Assembly (NCBI RefSeq): GCF_000803315.1
Contig: NZ_JRMH01000001.1
Span: 434,001 to 498,000, forward strand
DNA: 64,000 nt
From: Pectobacterium actinidiae
Lineage (GTDB): Bacteria > Pseudomonadota > Gammaproteobacteria > Enterobacterales > Enterobacteriaceae
Direction of reading: 5' to 3'
The notes under the pieces were generated by a model. That model saw only the letters and a list, made by a program, of their open reading frames with translations. It did not search any database and was not told the DNA's origin. Position numbers and translations under genes: made by a program. Below are positions 48,910-59,546 of this stretch, piece by piece. How positions within the stretch are numbered: position 1 is the first letter of the stretch; each line of letters opens with the position of its first letter.

Positions 48910-49917
48910 TTACAGCGTCTGCTGTACATCCATCGCGATTTCAAACGATCGCAGTCGTGCCTGATGGTCAAAAATCTGACCGTTGATCATCACTTCATCC
49001 GCCTGCGTTTCACGCAAAAGGCTCTGCAACCCATGACGGACTTTCGTGCTATCGCCAACAATCGACAGCCTCAGTGCTTGATCGGCACCGAACTGCTCGG
49101 CAGGCGATCCGACCGTGTCGATGTTTTCTACCGGAGCGGGCAGCGGGCCCGGCGTGCCACGGCGCAGGTTGATGAACTGTTGCTGCATTGAGGTAAAGAG
49201 GAAGCGTGCATCCCGATCGCTATCAGCGGCAACCACATTGACGCACACCATCGCGTAGGGCTTGGCGTAGGTGGCTGAAGGGACAAAGTTCTCACGGTAG
49301 AGGCGGAATGCTTCCAGCAACATATCGGGTGCGAAATGGGCGGCGAAGGCAAAAGGTAATCCCAGTTTGGCAGCCAACTGCGCGCTGTACAGGCTTGAAC
49401 CCAGTAGCCAGATCGGAACGTGTAGACCTTGTCCCGGAACGGCTTGTACTGCCTGACCCGGCTGTGCGTCGGCAAAATAGCGTTGCAATTCCTGTACATC
49501 ATGTGGGAAATCGTCGATATCGGCATTAAGGTGACGACGCAGCGCCATCATGGTGCGCTGGTCGGTGCCGGGTGCGCGACCTAATCCCAAATCGATACGG
49601 CCGGGATAAAGTGATTCCAGCGTACCGAACTGCTCGGCGATGACGAGCGGTGAGTGGTTCGGTAGCATCACGCCGCCAGAGCCGAGACGGATGCGTTGTG
49701 TACCCGAGGCAAGGTAGCCAAGTAGCACCGACGTCGCCGCGCTGGCGATGCCCGTCATGCTGTGATGTTCTGCCAGCCAATAGCGGTGATAGCCCCATTT
49801 TTCTGTATGTTGCGCCAGATCCAGCGAGCGATGAAAGGCATCACGCGCTGTCGCACCTTGCGGAATAGGCGCAAGATCGAGGACGGAAAACACGGTGGAT
49901 TGAGAAGATGTGGACAT
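48910..49917 (-). CDS. yhbW: Luciferase-like flavin-dependent monooxygenase YhbW
   Basis: An LLM-class flavin oxidoreductase (TIM barrel). Signature parts are [13 protein letters not shown] near residue 45, the phosphate-binding region [17 protein letters not shown] and [17 protein letters not shown] 49917 gives 335 residues, the E. coli YhbW length. The substrate is unknown. It is convergent with deaD and upstream of the ubiUV pair on the same strand, as in E. coli. Confidence 0.9.
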   Translation of the reverse strand: MSTSSQSTVFSVLDLAPIPQGATARDAFHRSLDLAQHTEKWGYHRYWLAEHHSMTGIASAATSVLLGYLASGTQRIRLGSGGVMLPNHSPLVIAEQFGTLESLYPGRIDLGLGRAPGTDQRTMMALRRHLNADIDDFPHDVQELQRYFADAQPGQAVQAVPGQGLHVPIWLLGSSLYSAQLAAKLGLPFAFAAHFAPDMLLEAFRLYRENFVPSATYAKPYAMVCVNVVAADSDRDARFLFTSMQQQFINLRRGTPGPLPAPVENIDTVGSPAEQFGADQALRLSIVGDSTKVRHGLQSLLRETQADEVMINGQIFDHQARLRSFEIAMDVQQTL

Positions 49918-50052
49918 AATGTGGCTCACTTTGTTGTTCACTGACTCCACCCATTCGGTGGATGCTAACGCCGTCAGTCAATGATGAAAGTCAGAGCAGT
50001 ATGAGCGATTGTGGCGGCGCTGCGTAATTCAAAAGATGCGTTTAGGAAGAAA

Positions 50053-50070
50053 AGGGCGGCTGGCCGCCCT
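50053..50070 (-). terminator. Terminator after ubiV
   Basis: AGGGCGGC / GCCGCCCT, a compact stem followed on the minus strand by TTTCTTCC, 14 bases past the ubiV stop. Confidence 0.7.
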
Positions 50071-50083
50071 GAGATAAGGTAGG

Positions 50084-50962
50084 TTACTGAACGAGTTCAA
50101 GACCGGCGACGCGGCGCCAGTAGCCGTTGCAATCAGCCTGATTTTCCAACGTTAATGGCGCATTTCCCTGTTCGTTAGCGCGAAATTTATCCAGCATTTC
50201 TGGGGTGCTGATATCGTTCGGTGATAGCCGGACAATATCGACCAGATCCCGCATTGATGTCAGCTCGTTGCCGAGGTTGTAGCAATAGCCGCTTTGTGTC
50301 TGAATGCCGTTGAGGACAAACACCTGCTGATTTTCCTGCGACAGCATTTTTCTGCCTTGCGGATAGCTAAGACAGCAGGTTTCACATTCATCCTTTGGTC
50401 GATCTTCTGAACGGGCGGTAAAGCAGCGGGCGGAATAGGCTAACGGTAAGTGGCCGTAGCTGAGCACTTCCACTTCAAACTGATGGCGAAAGCCAAGCTC
50501 GTCACACTGATTCAACAGGTTTTGCAGCCAGTCACGAGAGAGTTCGACTGGCATGCACCAGCGCACCATGCCTTGTTTGTGCAGGACTCGCAGTGTGTAC
50601 GCGTTGTAGCAGTTGAGTGCGTGTCCGGCGACAAACGGTAGGTTACGTTCGGCGGCGATGTTAACTGCACCCAGATCGTTGGCTTCCAGTAAGAACTCGC
50701 CGTTCTCCACATAGCGTTTTAGCTCTGTGAGTTCCGATGGCGCTTGTAACAGCGCTAATGTAGAGATCACCACCTGCTTGCCGCTGTTGGCGACCTCGCG
50801 GGCGACGTTGAACCAGTCCGCCACCTTCATCAAACGGCGTTTGCTGCACACCGTTTCGCCGAGATAAATGATATCGGCGCTGCTGTTCACCGCGGTCTGA
50901 TAAAACGCCTCAACATCCGCTTTCGGCCAATAGTAGAGGATATTCCCTAATGCGTATTTCAT
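50084..50962 (-). CDS. ubiV: O2-independent ubiquinone hydroxylation protein UbiV
   Basis: A U32 peptidase-family protein that forms an iron-sulfur complex with UbiU and hydroxylates ubiquinone precursors without oxygen. Cysteines expected for the 4Fe-4S cluster are seen in LGETVCSKRR and in the group DECETCCLSYPQGR. ATG 50962 with AGGAGA upstream gives 292 residues. It follows ubiU by 11 bases in one operon. Confidence 0.92.
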   Translation of the reverse strand: MKYALGNILYYWPKADVEAFYQTAVNSSADIIYLGETVCSKRRLMKVADWFNVAREVANSGKQVVISTLALLQAPSELTELKRYVENGEFLLEANDLGAVNIAAERNLPFVAGHALNCYNAYTLRVLHKQGMVRWCMPVELSRDWLQNLLNQCDELGFRHQFEVEVLSYGHLPLAYSARCFTARSEDRPKDECETCCLSYPQGRKMLSQENQQVFVLNGIQTQSGYCYNLGNELTSMRDLVDIVRLSPNDISTPEMLDKFRANEQGNAPLTLENQADCNGYWRRVAGLELVQ

Positions 50963-50973
50963 GTGTTCTCCTG

Positions 50974-51969
50974 CTACTGCCATTTACGGTGATAAGCGCC
51001 GAGCGTGGTCTGCGTACCTTCTGCCACTGCACCTAACGCCTCCATCCAGGCCTGCGTGGGAACGAATGTCTCAGGATTGGCACGGCAGCGATCGATAGCC
51101 TGTCGCCACACCTGCGTAATCTGGCTGACGTAGGCCGGGCTGCGCTGGCGGCCCTCAATTTTTACAGAGGCAATATTGGCGGCCATCAATTCAGGCAGAA
51201 GCTCCAGCGTGTTCAGGCTGGTTGGTTCTTCCAGCGCATGGTAGCGCTGCCCATCGACGACATAACGGCCTTTACATAATGTGGGGTAACCGGCGTTTTC
51301 ATCGTCCTGATAGCGATCGATCAGGATATTGTTCAGGCGTGATTCCATGCCGTTCTCCGTCTGTTGCCAGCGTACAAATCGCGCTGGCGAGCAGGCACCC
51401 ACGGTATTTGGTGATTCACCGGTCAGATAAGAAGAGAGATAGCAGCGGCCTTCTGCCATGATGCACAGGCTGCCGAAGGCGAACACTTCAAGCGGCACCG
51501 GGCTGGTGCGGGCGATCTGCTTCACTTGGTGAATGGATAGCACGCGCGGCAGCACGATACGAGCGACATCGAAATGGCGATGGTAGAAGCGGATCGCTTC
51601 GGTGTTTGTCGCAGAAGCCTGAACTGACACGTGACGCTCGATGTTGGGATAGCGCTCGGCGGCATATTCCAGCATGGCGAGATCGGCGAGGATCAGTACA
51701 TCAGCACCGATCTGCGCGGCCATGTCCACGGCACGCTGCCAGCGCTGATAGCCGTCCGGGTGAGCAAACGTATTGATGGCGATGTGCAGCTTACGCCGGT
51801 GGCGATGCACGTACTCGCGCGCTTCCTGTAGCTTCTTATCGGTAAAGTTCAGCCCGGCAAAATGACGTGCGTTGGTGTCATCTTTCAGGCCGATATAGAC
51901 CGCATCTGCGCCATTATCGATGGCAGCTTTCAGTGCCGGCAGGTTGCCAGCGGGGCAAAGCAGTTCCAT
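50974..51969 (-). CDS. ubiU: O2-independent ubiquinone hydroxylation protein UbiU
   Basis: The partner of UbiV, also U32 family. It begins MELLCPAGNLPALKAAIDNG; the cluster cysteines appear in FGSLCIMAEGRCYLSSYLTG cut at its end, NTVGACSPARF and PTLCKGRY, with the same spacing as E. coli UbiU. The start at 51969 gives 331 residues, as in E. coli. It is divergent from ubiT, the third member of the pathway. Confidence 0.93.
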   Translation of the reverse strand: MELLCPAGNLPALKAAIDNGADAVYIGLKDDTNARHFAGLNFTDKKLQEAREYVHRHRRKLHIAINTFAHPDGYQRWQRAVDMAAQIGADVLILADLAMLEYAAERYPNIERHVSVQASATNTEAIRFYHRHFDVARIVLPRVLSIHQVKQIARTSPVPLEVFAFGSLCIMAEGRCYLSSYLTGESPNTVGACSPARFVRWQQTENGMESRLNNILIDRYQDDENAGYPTLCKGRYVVDGQRYHALEEPTSLNTLELLPELMAANIASVKIEGRQRSPAYVSQITQVWRQAIDRCRANPETFVPTQAWMEALGAVAEGTQTTLGAYHRKWQ

Positions 51970-52323
51970 ACACAATCCTTCATTAATCCCTTCGGGGCGG
52001 TAGCAGCTCGGTACGATTAATGATGTTCAGACTGACTCGCGTTTATGACGGGCGTTCTGCCTGCCACCCTTGCGGGTCGCCGTAAGCGATTTTTTATCAG
52101 TCGATGAATGTTGTTAACGATTGGGAATCTTAATTAACCCATCAGGTAAGGACTTTGATTTAAGGCAGTTTATGGTGCTAATCGTCGCGCAAGGACAAAA
52201 TCTGTTGGGCATAATCGGATAACCGACTAAATTATTGACATAGACCTCTGCCGCTCGCGGTGGATGTGGCAAAATGTTTGCAGATTATCTGAACAGTCAG
52301 ATTGCTTTAAGAGGAGTACGCCA
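51970..52323. promoter_or_regulatory. Divergent ubiUV / ubiT control region
   Basis: 354 bases with no gene. A possible promoter for ubiT is TTGGGC, 17 bases, TAAATT (52205-52233). TTGATTTAAGGCA at 52155 has one good half of an FNR site only. Anaerobic control by FNR is known for these genes in E. coli; the site is not convincing here. Confidence 0.35.
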
Positions 52324-52848
52324 GTGTTGGAAAAACTACGAGCGCAGATTGTGCGTCAGGGGCCAGGCTTATTCGGTAAGCCACTCAAGTTCACCCCCTT
52401 TGCGCTACAGCGTCAGGTTTTGGAACAGATGTTGGGCTGGCAGTTCCGTCAGGCGTTGGAAGAGGGCGATCTGGCATTTCTTGAAAGCCGCTGGCTGAAA
52501 ATTGAGGTGCGTGACGTTGGCTTGCAATGGTTTATGACGCTGCGTGATGGGCGTCTGGTCGTGAGCCACGCTGAAACCGCAGATGTCAGCTTCAGCGCGG
52601 ACGCGAACGATCTGATTTTGATCGCCGCGCGTAAAGAAGATCCTGATACGCTCTTTTTCCAGCGCCGTCTGCGCATTGAGGGCGATACCGAATTAGGGTT
52701 GTATGTGAAGAACCTGATGGACGCCATTGAGCTGGAAGCTATGCCTGCGCCGCTGCGTATTGGCCTGCTGCAACTGGCGAACTTTGTTGAAGCCGGCTTA
52801 CAGGAGGGCGTGGTGCAACCAGTGAATAATACGCCAGTATCATGCTAG
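52324..52848 (+). CDS. ubiT: Ubiquinone biosynthesis accessory factor UbiT (SCP2 domain)
   Basis: A lipid-binding SCP2-fold protein needed for anaerobic ubiquinone synthesis with UbiU and UbiV. Motifs include LTPFALQRQVLEQ-like FTPFALQRQVLEQML, ADVSFSADANDLI and RRLRIEGDTELGLYVKNLMD. The GTG at 52324 has GAGGAG 7 bases upstream and gives 174 residues, the E. coli length; the longer frame from 52264 has no such site. Its stop overlaps the yhbS start by 7 bases. Confidence 0.92.
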   Translation: MLEKLRAQIVRQGPGLFGKPLKFTPFALQRQVLEQMLGWQFRQALEEGDLAFLESRWLKIEVRDVGLQWFMTLRDGRLVVSHAETADVSFSADANDLILIAARKEDPDTLFFQRRLRIEGDTELGLYVKNLMDAIELEAMPAPLRIGLLQLANFVEAGLQEGVVQPVNNTPVSC

Positions 52849-53384
52849 TTCGGGTGGAAATTCCCGTCGATGCCGCAGGGATCGACAACTTATTGCGCCG
52901 TGCTTTTCCAACGGGCGCGGAAGCGGATCTGGTTCATCAACTGCGTGAAGATGGCTTATTGACGCTCGGCGTTGTGGCGACTGACGATGAAGGTGGCGTG
53001 GTAGGCTACGCGGCATTCAGCCCGGTGCTGATCGACGGTGAGGATCGGCAGTGGGTGGCGCTTGCGCCGTTGGCGGTAGACGAAAGCCTGCGCCGACAGG
53101 GTGTGGGGGAGAAGCTGGTTTATGAAGGGCTGGATGCGCTGAATGAATTTAGCTATACCGCCGTCGTCGTGCTGGGTGAGCCAACATACTACTCTCGTTT
53201 TGGCTTTGTTCCGGCCACTGAACATCAGTTGCACTGCCGCTGGCCGAACAGTGAATCGGCTTTTCAGGTCTATCCGCTGGCCGATAACCATGTTGTCGGT
53301 GAAGGTCGTCCTGAGGGCGAAAGCGGGTTTGAAAGCGCGAGCGGGCTGGTGGAATACGCCGAACCATTCAACCGCTTTCTCTAA
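52842..53384 (+). CDS. yhbS: GNAT-family N-acetyltransferase YhbS
   Basis: A 180-residue GNAT protein. The acetyl-CoA binding segment LAVDESLRRQGVGEKLV lies near residues 77-93, with LGEPTYYSRFGF after it. E. coli YhbS is somewhat shorter; the extra residues are in a Glu/Gly-rich stretch before the closing GLVEYAEPFNRF. It overlaps ubiT and is probably translationally coupled. Substrate unknown. Confidence 0.9.
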   Translation: MLVRVEIPVDAAGIDNLLRRAFPTGAEADLVHQLREDGLLTLGVVATDDEGGVVGYAAFSPVLIDGEDRQWVALAPLAVDESLRRQGVGEKLVYEGLDALNEFSYTAVVVLGEPTYYSRFGFVPATEHQLHCRWPNSESAFQVYPLADNHVVGEGRPEGESGFESASGLVEYAEPFNRFL

Positions 53385-53408
53385 CGCGATTCATTAGCCG
53401 ATAGCGTA

Positions 53409-53708
53409 TTAATACATCGTGTTTGAAATACAAAGCGTCTTGGGCTGGTCTTGTACCAGCCTTTCTTTTTGACTTTTGCTCAACTGTTTAATGCGATATT
53501 CCAGTTTGAGTGCGTCTGAGCGATCCCCCACCAGACAATGAAACACCAGCGTTAATTCTCCTTTTCCCCGCAATGCTTTTGCCCCTTTTCCCGTTTGATG
53601 CTGATTCAGGCGGCGGCTGACATCCGTTGTGATACCCGTGTACAGCGTCCCTGCGACCGTGCGCAGTATGTACAAATACCAGCGTGAATCTTCGGTGTGT
53701 TCAGTCAT
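53409..53708 (-). CDS. yhbQ: GIY-YIG nuclease-superfamily protein YhbQ
   Basis: 99 residues with the GIY-YIG core: [20 protein letters not shown], then the Arg in RRLNQHQ and the Glu in [11 protein letters not shown]. This small single-domain group (UPF0213) has been linked to DNA repair or nuclease activity in E. coli. It is convergent with yhbS, 24 bases apart. Confidence 0.9.
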   Translation of the reverse strand: MTEHTEDSRWYLYILRTVAGTLYTGITTDVSRRLNQHQTGKGAKALRGKGELTLVFHCLVGDRSDALKLEYRIKQLSKSQKERLVQDQPKTLCISNTMY

Positions 53709-53953
53709 TGCGTTGTCTGCGGCTTCTCGGAAACAGTCGTGTTGGTAGGTAGTTTAGGGTGCTTGTCCTGCTGCGTGAAGTAGCACGTTGCTGTTGTTAT
53801 TGCTGCTGTGCGGATTATTTTTTGAAAAAGTAGTCCGGCACAGCTAAACATAAATAGCGTTCAAACAAATAGCATTCCACATCATTAGCACTACATCACA
53901 TCAATTGCCGTTCTTCATCGGCGTGCATCTCTTTTACGGATAGGGAAAAACGT

Positions 53954-55432
53954 ATGGCACTGAAACGATATATACCGCCCGCGCTGGCCGTGGCGTTTTC
54001 TTCTTGCTTCCTTTCATTGGGTTATGCCGCTGAACTGGCTGAGAAAGATCGGGAAACGATCGTGAACGCCGTCGCGAATTACTCGGGACAGATGACGAAC
54101 GTTGCTCAGCAGATATGGTCAAAGCCCGAGCTGGGCTATTTGGAAACCAACACGTCTCAACTGTTACAAAATGAGCTGAAAGCCGCAGGGTTCAGCATTG
54201 AAGCAGGCGTTGCGGGGATACCCACCGCGTTTGTGGCGACGGCAGGGAAATCCGGTGGGCCGGTTATCGGTATTCTGGCTGAGATGGACGCGCTGCCGGG
54301 CTTCTCTCAGGCCGCGACGCCAGAGCGTTCGCCCGTTGCGGGTATAGAGGCTGGGCATGCCTGTGGGCATCACCTGTTTGGTGCCGGGTCGGTGGGCGCG
54401 GCGATTGCGCTGAAACAGTGGCTGGAGGCGACGGGTAAACCTGGCCAAATCCGGGTTTACGGCACGCCAGCGGAGGAGGGCGGCTCCGGTAAAGTCTATA
54501 TGACGCGGGAGGGGATGTTTAAGGATGTGGATGTGATGCTGCACTGGCATCCCGGCGATGAGAATTCTGCCTCGCAAGATTATTCACTGGCGAATGTGAA
54601 CGGTAAGTTTCGTTTCTATGGTCGCTCCGCGCATGCTGCTCTGGCACCAGAAAAAGGGCGTTCGGCGCTGGATGGCGTAGAGGCGTTGAATTTTATGGTG
54701 AATGCGATGCGAGAGCATGTGCCGCAGGAAACACGCATTCACTATGTGATTACCGATGGGGGTAAAGCGCCGAACGTGGTGCCGGACTTCGCCGAAGTGT
54801 ATTACTACGTGCGTCACCCCGATCCGGCTGTGGTCGCCAGCGTCACCGATCGCATCCGTAAAGCGGCAGAAGGTGCCGCGCTGGGCACCGAAACGCGTTA
54901 TGAATTTGAAATTCTTGGCGGCGTGTACAGCCTGTTGCCGAACAACGTGTTGGGAAAAGTGATGGATGACAGCCTCAGAAGCGTCGGCGCGCCGCAGTGG
55001 GATAAGGCGGATACGGATTTTGCCACCGCGCTACAGAAAACGTTGGATCAACCCAAACTGCCACCGCTGTCCAGTGCGGGTCATATCGCGCCGTACCATT
55101 TTGGCGAAATGGGATATGCGTCGACCGATGTGGGGGATGTCAGTTGGGTCGTGCCGACGGTTGGGCTGGGAACGGCAACCTGGGTGCCTGGCGTACCGGC
55201 ACACAGCTGGCAGGCGGTGGCGTCCGGTGGTATGGCGATTGGCTATAAAGGTATGGACGTTGCAGCCAAAACGCTGGCTGTCACAGGGGCGAAGCTACTG
55301 AGCGATCCTGCATTAATTCAACAGGCGAAAGCGGAGTTCGACAAGAGCCGTGGCGAGAACTTCCACTATAAGCCGCTACTGGGCGATCGAAAGCCCGCGC
55401 TGGATTACCGTAAACCTTCCGCAGGGAAATAA
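53954..55432 (+). CDS. M20-family amidohydrolase with signal peptide
   Basis: 492 residues of the M20 peptidase/aminoacylase group close to AbgB-like enzymes. Metal and catalytic motifs are GHACGHHLFGAG near residue 136 and GTPAEEGGSGK near 174, with the dimerisation-domain histidine in GRSAHAA. Unlike cytoplasmic AbgB, the N-terminus is a signal peptide (basic MALKR, hydrophobic ALAVAFSSCFLSLG, then YAA), so a periplasmic location is predicted. The substrate is probably an N-acyl or p-aminobenzoyl-type amino acid. AGGGA lies upstream of the ATG. It appears monocistronic. Confidence 0.85.
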   Translation: MALKRYIPPALAVAFSSCFLSLGYAAELAEKDRETIVNAVANYSGQMTNVAQQIWSKPELGYLETNTSQLLQNELKAAGFSIEAGVAGIPTAFVATAGKSGGPVIGILAEMDALPGFSQAATPERSPVAGIEAGHACGHHLFGAGSVGAAIALKQWLEATGKPGQIRVYGTPAEEGGSGKVYMTREGMFKDVDVMLHWHPGDENSASQDYSLANVNGKFRFYGRSAHAALAPEKGRSALDGVEALNFMVNAMREHVPQETRIHYVITDGGKAPNVVPDFAEVYYYVRHPDPAVVASVTDRIRKAAEGAALGTETRYEFEILGGVYSLLPNNVLGKVMDDSLRSVGAPQWDKADTDFATALQKTLDQPKLPPLSSAGHIAPYHFGEMGYASTDVGDVSWVVPTVGLGTATWVPGVPAHSWQAVASGGMAIGYKGMDVAAKTLAVTGAKLLSDPALIQQAKAEFDKSRGENFHYKPLLGDRKPALDYRKPSAGK

Positions 55433-55951
55433 TTTTCCTCATCTGTTCGCGGTTTCTCTCTGTACTTAGGGAGAAGCCGCTATGCTTATTACATGACATC
55501 AACCCACGGCAGGTGGTTTCTATCCCGCGTGTTGCCCGTGTGCTGCCGCCTCTTTTTCCCGATATAGAGGGATCATCTGGCCGACAAGGTTGTCACTGTT
55601 AATTCATCGAACGCACCTTATCTGGAGAAGTGTGTGTGATAAAAATCACATATAATTACTGCCCATTGCATTTCTCTTACATCAAGTGTGAATGAATGCA
55701 CAAAATAGTCCGGCATGGCGTGTTCAAATGTCTGACGGGTTCAAATGTTTAAGCCGTTTCTTTCGGTGTTGAAATCATCACAGAATGAATTGTAGAGGAA
55801 GGCTGATTGCGGTGAGAAGGATCTCGGTGCCGCTACAGGTTGTTTCTCCTGAGCGCTATCTTCAAGGAACCAAGTCCGCTCGCCAAACGTGCTGGTTTAT
55901 ACCAGTTAATGTTCAGGGCCGGTTAGACCGGCTGACGAGTTGGAGTGTTGT
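55433..55951. promoter_or_regulatory. Control region of the deo operon
   Basis: 519 bases with no gene. It contains two CRP sites at 55635-55702 and a 250-base leader to deoC. A possible -10 TCAAAT lies at 55724-55729, which places the downstream CRP site near -40. Confidence 0.65.
55635..55702 (+). promoter_or_regulatory. Tandem CRP sites of a deoP2-type promoter
   Basis: TGTGATAAAAATCACA at 55635-55650 is a perfect CRP site; TGTGAATGAATGCACA at 55687-55702 differs in one base. Their centres are 52 bases apart, close to the E. coli deoP2 spacing. TTGCATTT between them resembles a CytR half-site, so CRP/CytR control is likely. Confidence 0.8.
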
Positions 55952-56731
55952 ATGACCAAGCTGACCACGGCCGCGCAACGCGCGCTGGTGCTGATGGATT
56001 TAACCACGCTGAATGAGGATGATACGGATGAAAAAGTGACGGCACTCTGTCGTCAGGCAAACAGCCCGGCAGGGAAAACTGCTGCTATCTGTATCTATCC
56101 ACGTTTTATCCCTCTGGCGAAAAAGATCCTGCGTGAGCAGGGTACGCCGGATATCCGCATCGCGACGGTGACCAACTTCCCGCACGGCAATGATGATGTT
56201 GAGATTGCTGTTGCAGAAACCAAAGCAGCGATAGCTTACGGTGCTGATGAAGTTGATGTCGTATTCCCTTACCGGGCACTGATAGCTGGCAACGCTCAAA
56301 TCGGTTTTGAGCTGGTGCAGGCTTGTAAAGCCGTGTGTCAGGATGCCCATGTGCTGTTGAAGGTGATCATCGAGACGGGCGAACTCAAGCAAGAAGCGCT
56401 GATCCGTCAGGCGAGCGAGATTGCCATTGATGCGGGGGCGGATTTCATTAAAACCTCAACCGGTAAAGTGCCGGTGAACGCAACGCCAGAAAGCGCGGCG
56501 ATCATGCTGAAGGCGATCCGCGATAAAGGTGTGGGTGAGCATGTCGGTTTTAAAGCGGCGGGCGGCGTGCGTAACGCGGAAGATGCCGCCATCTATCTGC
56601 AACTGGCGGACGATATCATGGGCGCTGAATGGGCGACTGCGCAGCATTTTCGCTTTGGCGCATCCAGTCTGCTGGCGAGCCTGCTGACAACGCTTGGCCA
56701 CGCGACAGCGGCTCCGCAGGGTAGCTACTAA
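55952..56731 (+). CDS. deoC: Deoxyribose-phosphate aldolase
   Basis: Cleaves deoxyribose-5-phosphate to glyceraldehyde-3-phosphate and acetaldehyde. The class I aldolase Schiff-base lysine is in [14 protein letters not shown] near residue 167, with a second catalytic lysine in [11 protein letters not shown] near 201. ATG 55952 with GGAG upstream gives 259 residues, as in E. coli. It is the first gene of deoCABD, which degrades deoxynucleosides. Confidence 0.96.
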   Translation: MTKLTTAAQRALVLMDLTTLNEDDTDEKVTALCRQANSPAGKTAAICIYPRFIPLAKKILREQGTPDIRIATVTNFPHGNDDVEIAVAETKAAIAYGADEVDVVFPYRALIAGNAQIGFELVQACKAVCQDAHVLLKVIIETGELKQEALIRQASEIAIDAGADFIKTSTGKVPVNATPESAAIMLKAIRDKGVGEHVGFKAAGGVRNAEDAAIYLQLADDIMGAEWATAQHFRFGASSLLASLLTTLGHATAAPQGSY

Positions 56732-56859
56732 TCACGCGCAGACGGCGCACGATTTTATTCGTGACAATATTTTGTTCATGAAAGCATGTTGCACAACAGC
56801 AAATGTGCTCGCAGCGACAGGCTGCTGAGCCATATCAGAATTCATCAGGAGTACAGACC

Positions 56860-58188
56860 TTGTTTCTGATTCAAGAAATTATTCGTAAGAAGCGGGATGG
56901 AAAAGCGCTGAGCGAAGAAGAGATCCGCTTCTTTATCAACGGTATTCGTGACAATACCGTATCTGAAGGCCAGATTGCGGCGCTGGCAATGACCATTTAT
57001 TTTCATGACATGTCGATGGATGAGCGCGTGGCGCTGACGTTGGCGATGCGTGATTCCGGCACGGTACTGGACTGGAAAAGTCTGAACCTGAATGGCCCGC
57101 TGGTGGACAAGCATTCTACCGGTGGCGTCGGGGATGTCACTTCGCTGATGCTGGGGCCGATGGTCGCCGCCTGTGGGGGCTACGTCCCGATGATCTCAGG
57201 GCGTGGCTTAGGGCATACCGGCGGCACGTTAGATAAACTGGAAGCGATTCCGGGACTGGATATTTTCCCGAACGATGATGATTTTCGTCGCATCATCCAG
57301 CAGGTTGGTGTCGCAATTATTGGGCAAACCTCCTCGCTGGCACCGGCGGATAAACGCTTTTACGCCACGCGTGACATTACCGCTACGGTCGATTCAATCC
57401 CGCTGATCACCGCGTCGATTCTGGCGAAGAAGCTGGCGGAAGGGTTGGACGCGCTGGTGATGGACGTCAAAGTGGGATCCGGGGCGTTTATGCCGACCTA
57501 TGAACTGTCCGAACAGCTGGCGCAGGCGATTGTCGGCGTAGCGAATAACGCGGGCTGTCGTACCAGCGCACTGCTGACTGACATGAATCAGGTGTTGGCT
57601 TCGAGTGCGGGTAACGCGCTGGAAGTGCGAGAAGCCGTGCGTTTCCTGACGGGAGAGAGCCGCAATCCGCGCCTGTATGATGTTACTATGGCGCTCTGTG
57701 GCGAGATGCTGCTGGCGGGCGGGCTGGCAAGCTCGGCGGACGAGGCGCATTCACGTCTGCAAGCCGTGTTGGATAACGGCAAAGCGGCCGACGTCTTTGG
57801 TCGCATGGTCGCCGCACAGCGTGGCCCAGGCGATTTTGTCGAACACTACGATCGTTATCTGCCAGTGGCGACATTAAGCAAGCCTGTTTTTGCGACGCGT
57901 GAAGGCATTGTCACTGCAATGGACACCCGGGCGTTGGGCATGGCTGTCGTCTCGCTGGGGGGCGGACGCCGTCAGGCCACGGATATTATCGATTATAGCG
58001 TCGGTCTGGATAGCATGATCAGCTTGGGTGAACGCGTTGACGCGCAGCGTCCGCTGGCGGTGATCCACGCCAATACGGAAGCGCAGTGGCAGCAGGCGGC
58101 GAATGAAGTCCGTGCCGCGATCCAACTGGGTGACACCGCGCCAGAAAAGACCCCGATGGTTTATCGTCGGGTGAGCGTAGAAGCGTAA
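56860..58188 (+). CDS. deoA: Thymidine phosphorylase
   Basis: Phosphorolyses thymidine to thymine and deoxyribose-1-phosphate. The family motif [19 protein letters not shown] and the phosphate-binding KHSTGGVGD are intact. TTG 56860 is used as start: AGGAG is 8 bases upstream and the product starts [14 protein letters not shown] like the E. coli enzyme, giving 442 residues. An upstream ATG at 56803 adds a foreign tail. Second gene of deoCABD. Confidence 0.95.
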   Translation: MFLIQEIIRKKRDGKALSEEEIRFFINGIRDNTVSEGQIAALAMTIYFHDMSMDERVALTLAMRDSGTVLDWKSLNLNGPLVDKHSTGGVGDVTSLMLGPMVAACGGYVPMISGRGLGHTGGTLDKLEAIPGLDIFPNDDDFRRIIQQVGVAIIGQTSSLAPADKRFYATRDITATVDSIPLITASILAKKLAEGLDALVMDVKVGSGAFMPTYELSEQLAQAIVGVANNAGCRTSALLTDMNQVLASSAGNALEVREAVRFLTGESRNPRLYDVTMALCGEMLLAGGLASSADEAHSRLQAVLDNGKAADVFGRMVAAQRGPGDFVEHYDRYLPVATLSKPVFATREGIVTAMDTRALGMAVVSLGGGRRQATDIIDYSVGLDSMISLGERVDAQRPLAVIHANTEAQWQQAANEVRAAIQLGDTAPEKTPMVYRRVSVEA

Positions 58189-58277
58189 TCGCGCAGGGTT
58201 GGCGATGGGTAGTCTTGAATTGATTTTCCCCTGCTAATAGGCAGGGCGTTAGCGCAGAACTGCGCAGGAGAGAAAAA

Positions 58278-59501
58278 ATGAAACGTGCATATATTATGGT
58301 TCTCGACTCGTTTGGGATCGGTAGCAGTGCTGATGCAGAGCGTTTTGGCGATGTCGGTTCGGATACGCTCGGTCACATCGCTCAGGCGTGTGCGGCGGGG
58401 ACGGCGGATAAAGGGCGCAGCGGCAAGCTGCATTTGCCGAACCTGAGCCGTTTGGGGCTGGGTAAAGCCGCTGAGGCCTCAACGGGGACGTTCCCAGTAG
58501 GGCTGGATGAAAATGCTGACATCATCGGGGCTTACGCGTACGCCAGCGAAATCTCCTCGGGGAAAGATACGCCGTCTGGCCACTGGGAAATTGCCGGTGT
58601 GCCTGTGCTGTTTGACTGGGGCTATTTTAAAGATGAAGAAAACAGCTTTCCGCAGGAACTGCTGGATAAGCTGGTAGAACGCGCCAATCTGCCGGGTTAT
58701 CTGGGCAACTGCCACTCTTCCGGCACGGTGATTCTGGATCAACTGGCTGAAGAACACATGAAAACCGGCAAGCCGATTTTCTACACCTCTGCGGATTCCG
58801 TGTTCCAGATTGCCTGCCATGAAGAAACATTCGGTCTGGATAAGCTGTACGAACTGTGTGAAATCGCCCGCGAAGAGCTGACCGAAGGGAATTACAACAT
58901 CGGGCGCGTGATCGCACGTCCGTTTATCGGCGACAAACCCGGTAACTTCGAGCGTACTGGCAACCGTCACGATCTGGCCGTCGAACCGCCTGCGCCGACT
59001 ATCCTGAAAAAAATGGTGGATGAAAAAGGTGGTGAGGTGGTTTCCGTCGGTAAAATTGCGGATATCTACGCGCAGGTCGGCATCACGAAGAAAGTGAAGG
59101 CCACCGGCATCGATGCGTTGTTTGATGCCACCCTGAAAGAGATGGATAGTGCGGGCGACAACACTATCGTGTTTACCAACTTTGTTGATTTCGATTCCGC
59201 CTATGGCCACCGCCGCGATATTCCGGGCTATGCTGCCGCGCTGGAACTGTTTGATCGCCGCCTGCCAGAAATGCTGTCCCGCGTGAAGGGTGACGACATC
59301 CTGATTCTGACGGCCGACCACGGCTGTGACCCAAGCTGGCATGGCACCGATCACACCCGCGAGAATGTACCGGTGTTGATCTATGGGCCAAACGTGAAGC
59401 CGGGGTCGTACGGTCACCGTGAAACCTTCGCCGACATCGGGCAGACGGTTGCAGCCTACTTTGGCCTGTCGCCTATGGACTACGGCAAATCGATACTGTA
59501 A
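58278..59501 (+). CDS. deoB: Phosphopentomutase
   Basis: Interconverts deoxyribose-1- and -5-phosphate. An alkaline-phosphatase-fold metalloenzyme of 407 residues, the E. coli length. Metal-binding motifs are MVLDSFGIG at the N-terminus and [19 protein letters not shown] near residue 335; [10 protein letters not shown] carries the phosphorylated Thr. AGGAGAG precedes the ATG. It lies between deoA and deoD. Confidence 0.96.
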   Translation: MKRAYIMVLDSFGIGSSADAERFGDVGSDTLGHIAQACAAGTADKGRSGKLHLPNLSRLGLGKAAEASTGTFPVGLDENADIIGAYAYASEISSGKDTPSGHWEIAGVPVLFDWGYFKDEENSFPQELLDKLVERANLPGYLGNCHSSGTVILDQLAEEHMKTGKPIFYTSADSVFQIACHEETFGLDKLYELCEIAREELTEGNYNIGRVIARPFIGDKPGNFERTGNRHDLAVEPPAPTILKKMVDEKGGEVVSVGKIADIYAQVGITKKVKATGIDALFDATLKEMDSAGDNTIVFTNFVDFDSAYGHRRDIPGYAAALELFDRRLPEMLSRVKGDDILILTADHGCDPSWHGTDHTRENVPVLIYGPNVKPGSYGHRETFADIGQTVAAYFGLSPMDYGKSIL

Positions 59502-59546
59502 AACACACCGTTTTTACGTGAACTTGATTAATTAAGGAATAAACGC

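Noticed and set aside
52155..52168. FNR site upstream of ubiUV/ubiT
   Set aside because: TTGATTTAAGGCAG has one good half only; the second half does not match ATCAA.
58479..59417. A 312-codon open frame on the minus strand opposite deoB
   Set aside because: It is antisense to a full-length, well-matched phosphopentomutase and has no family features.
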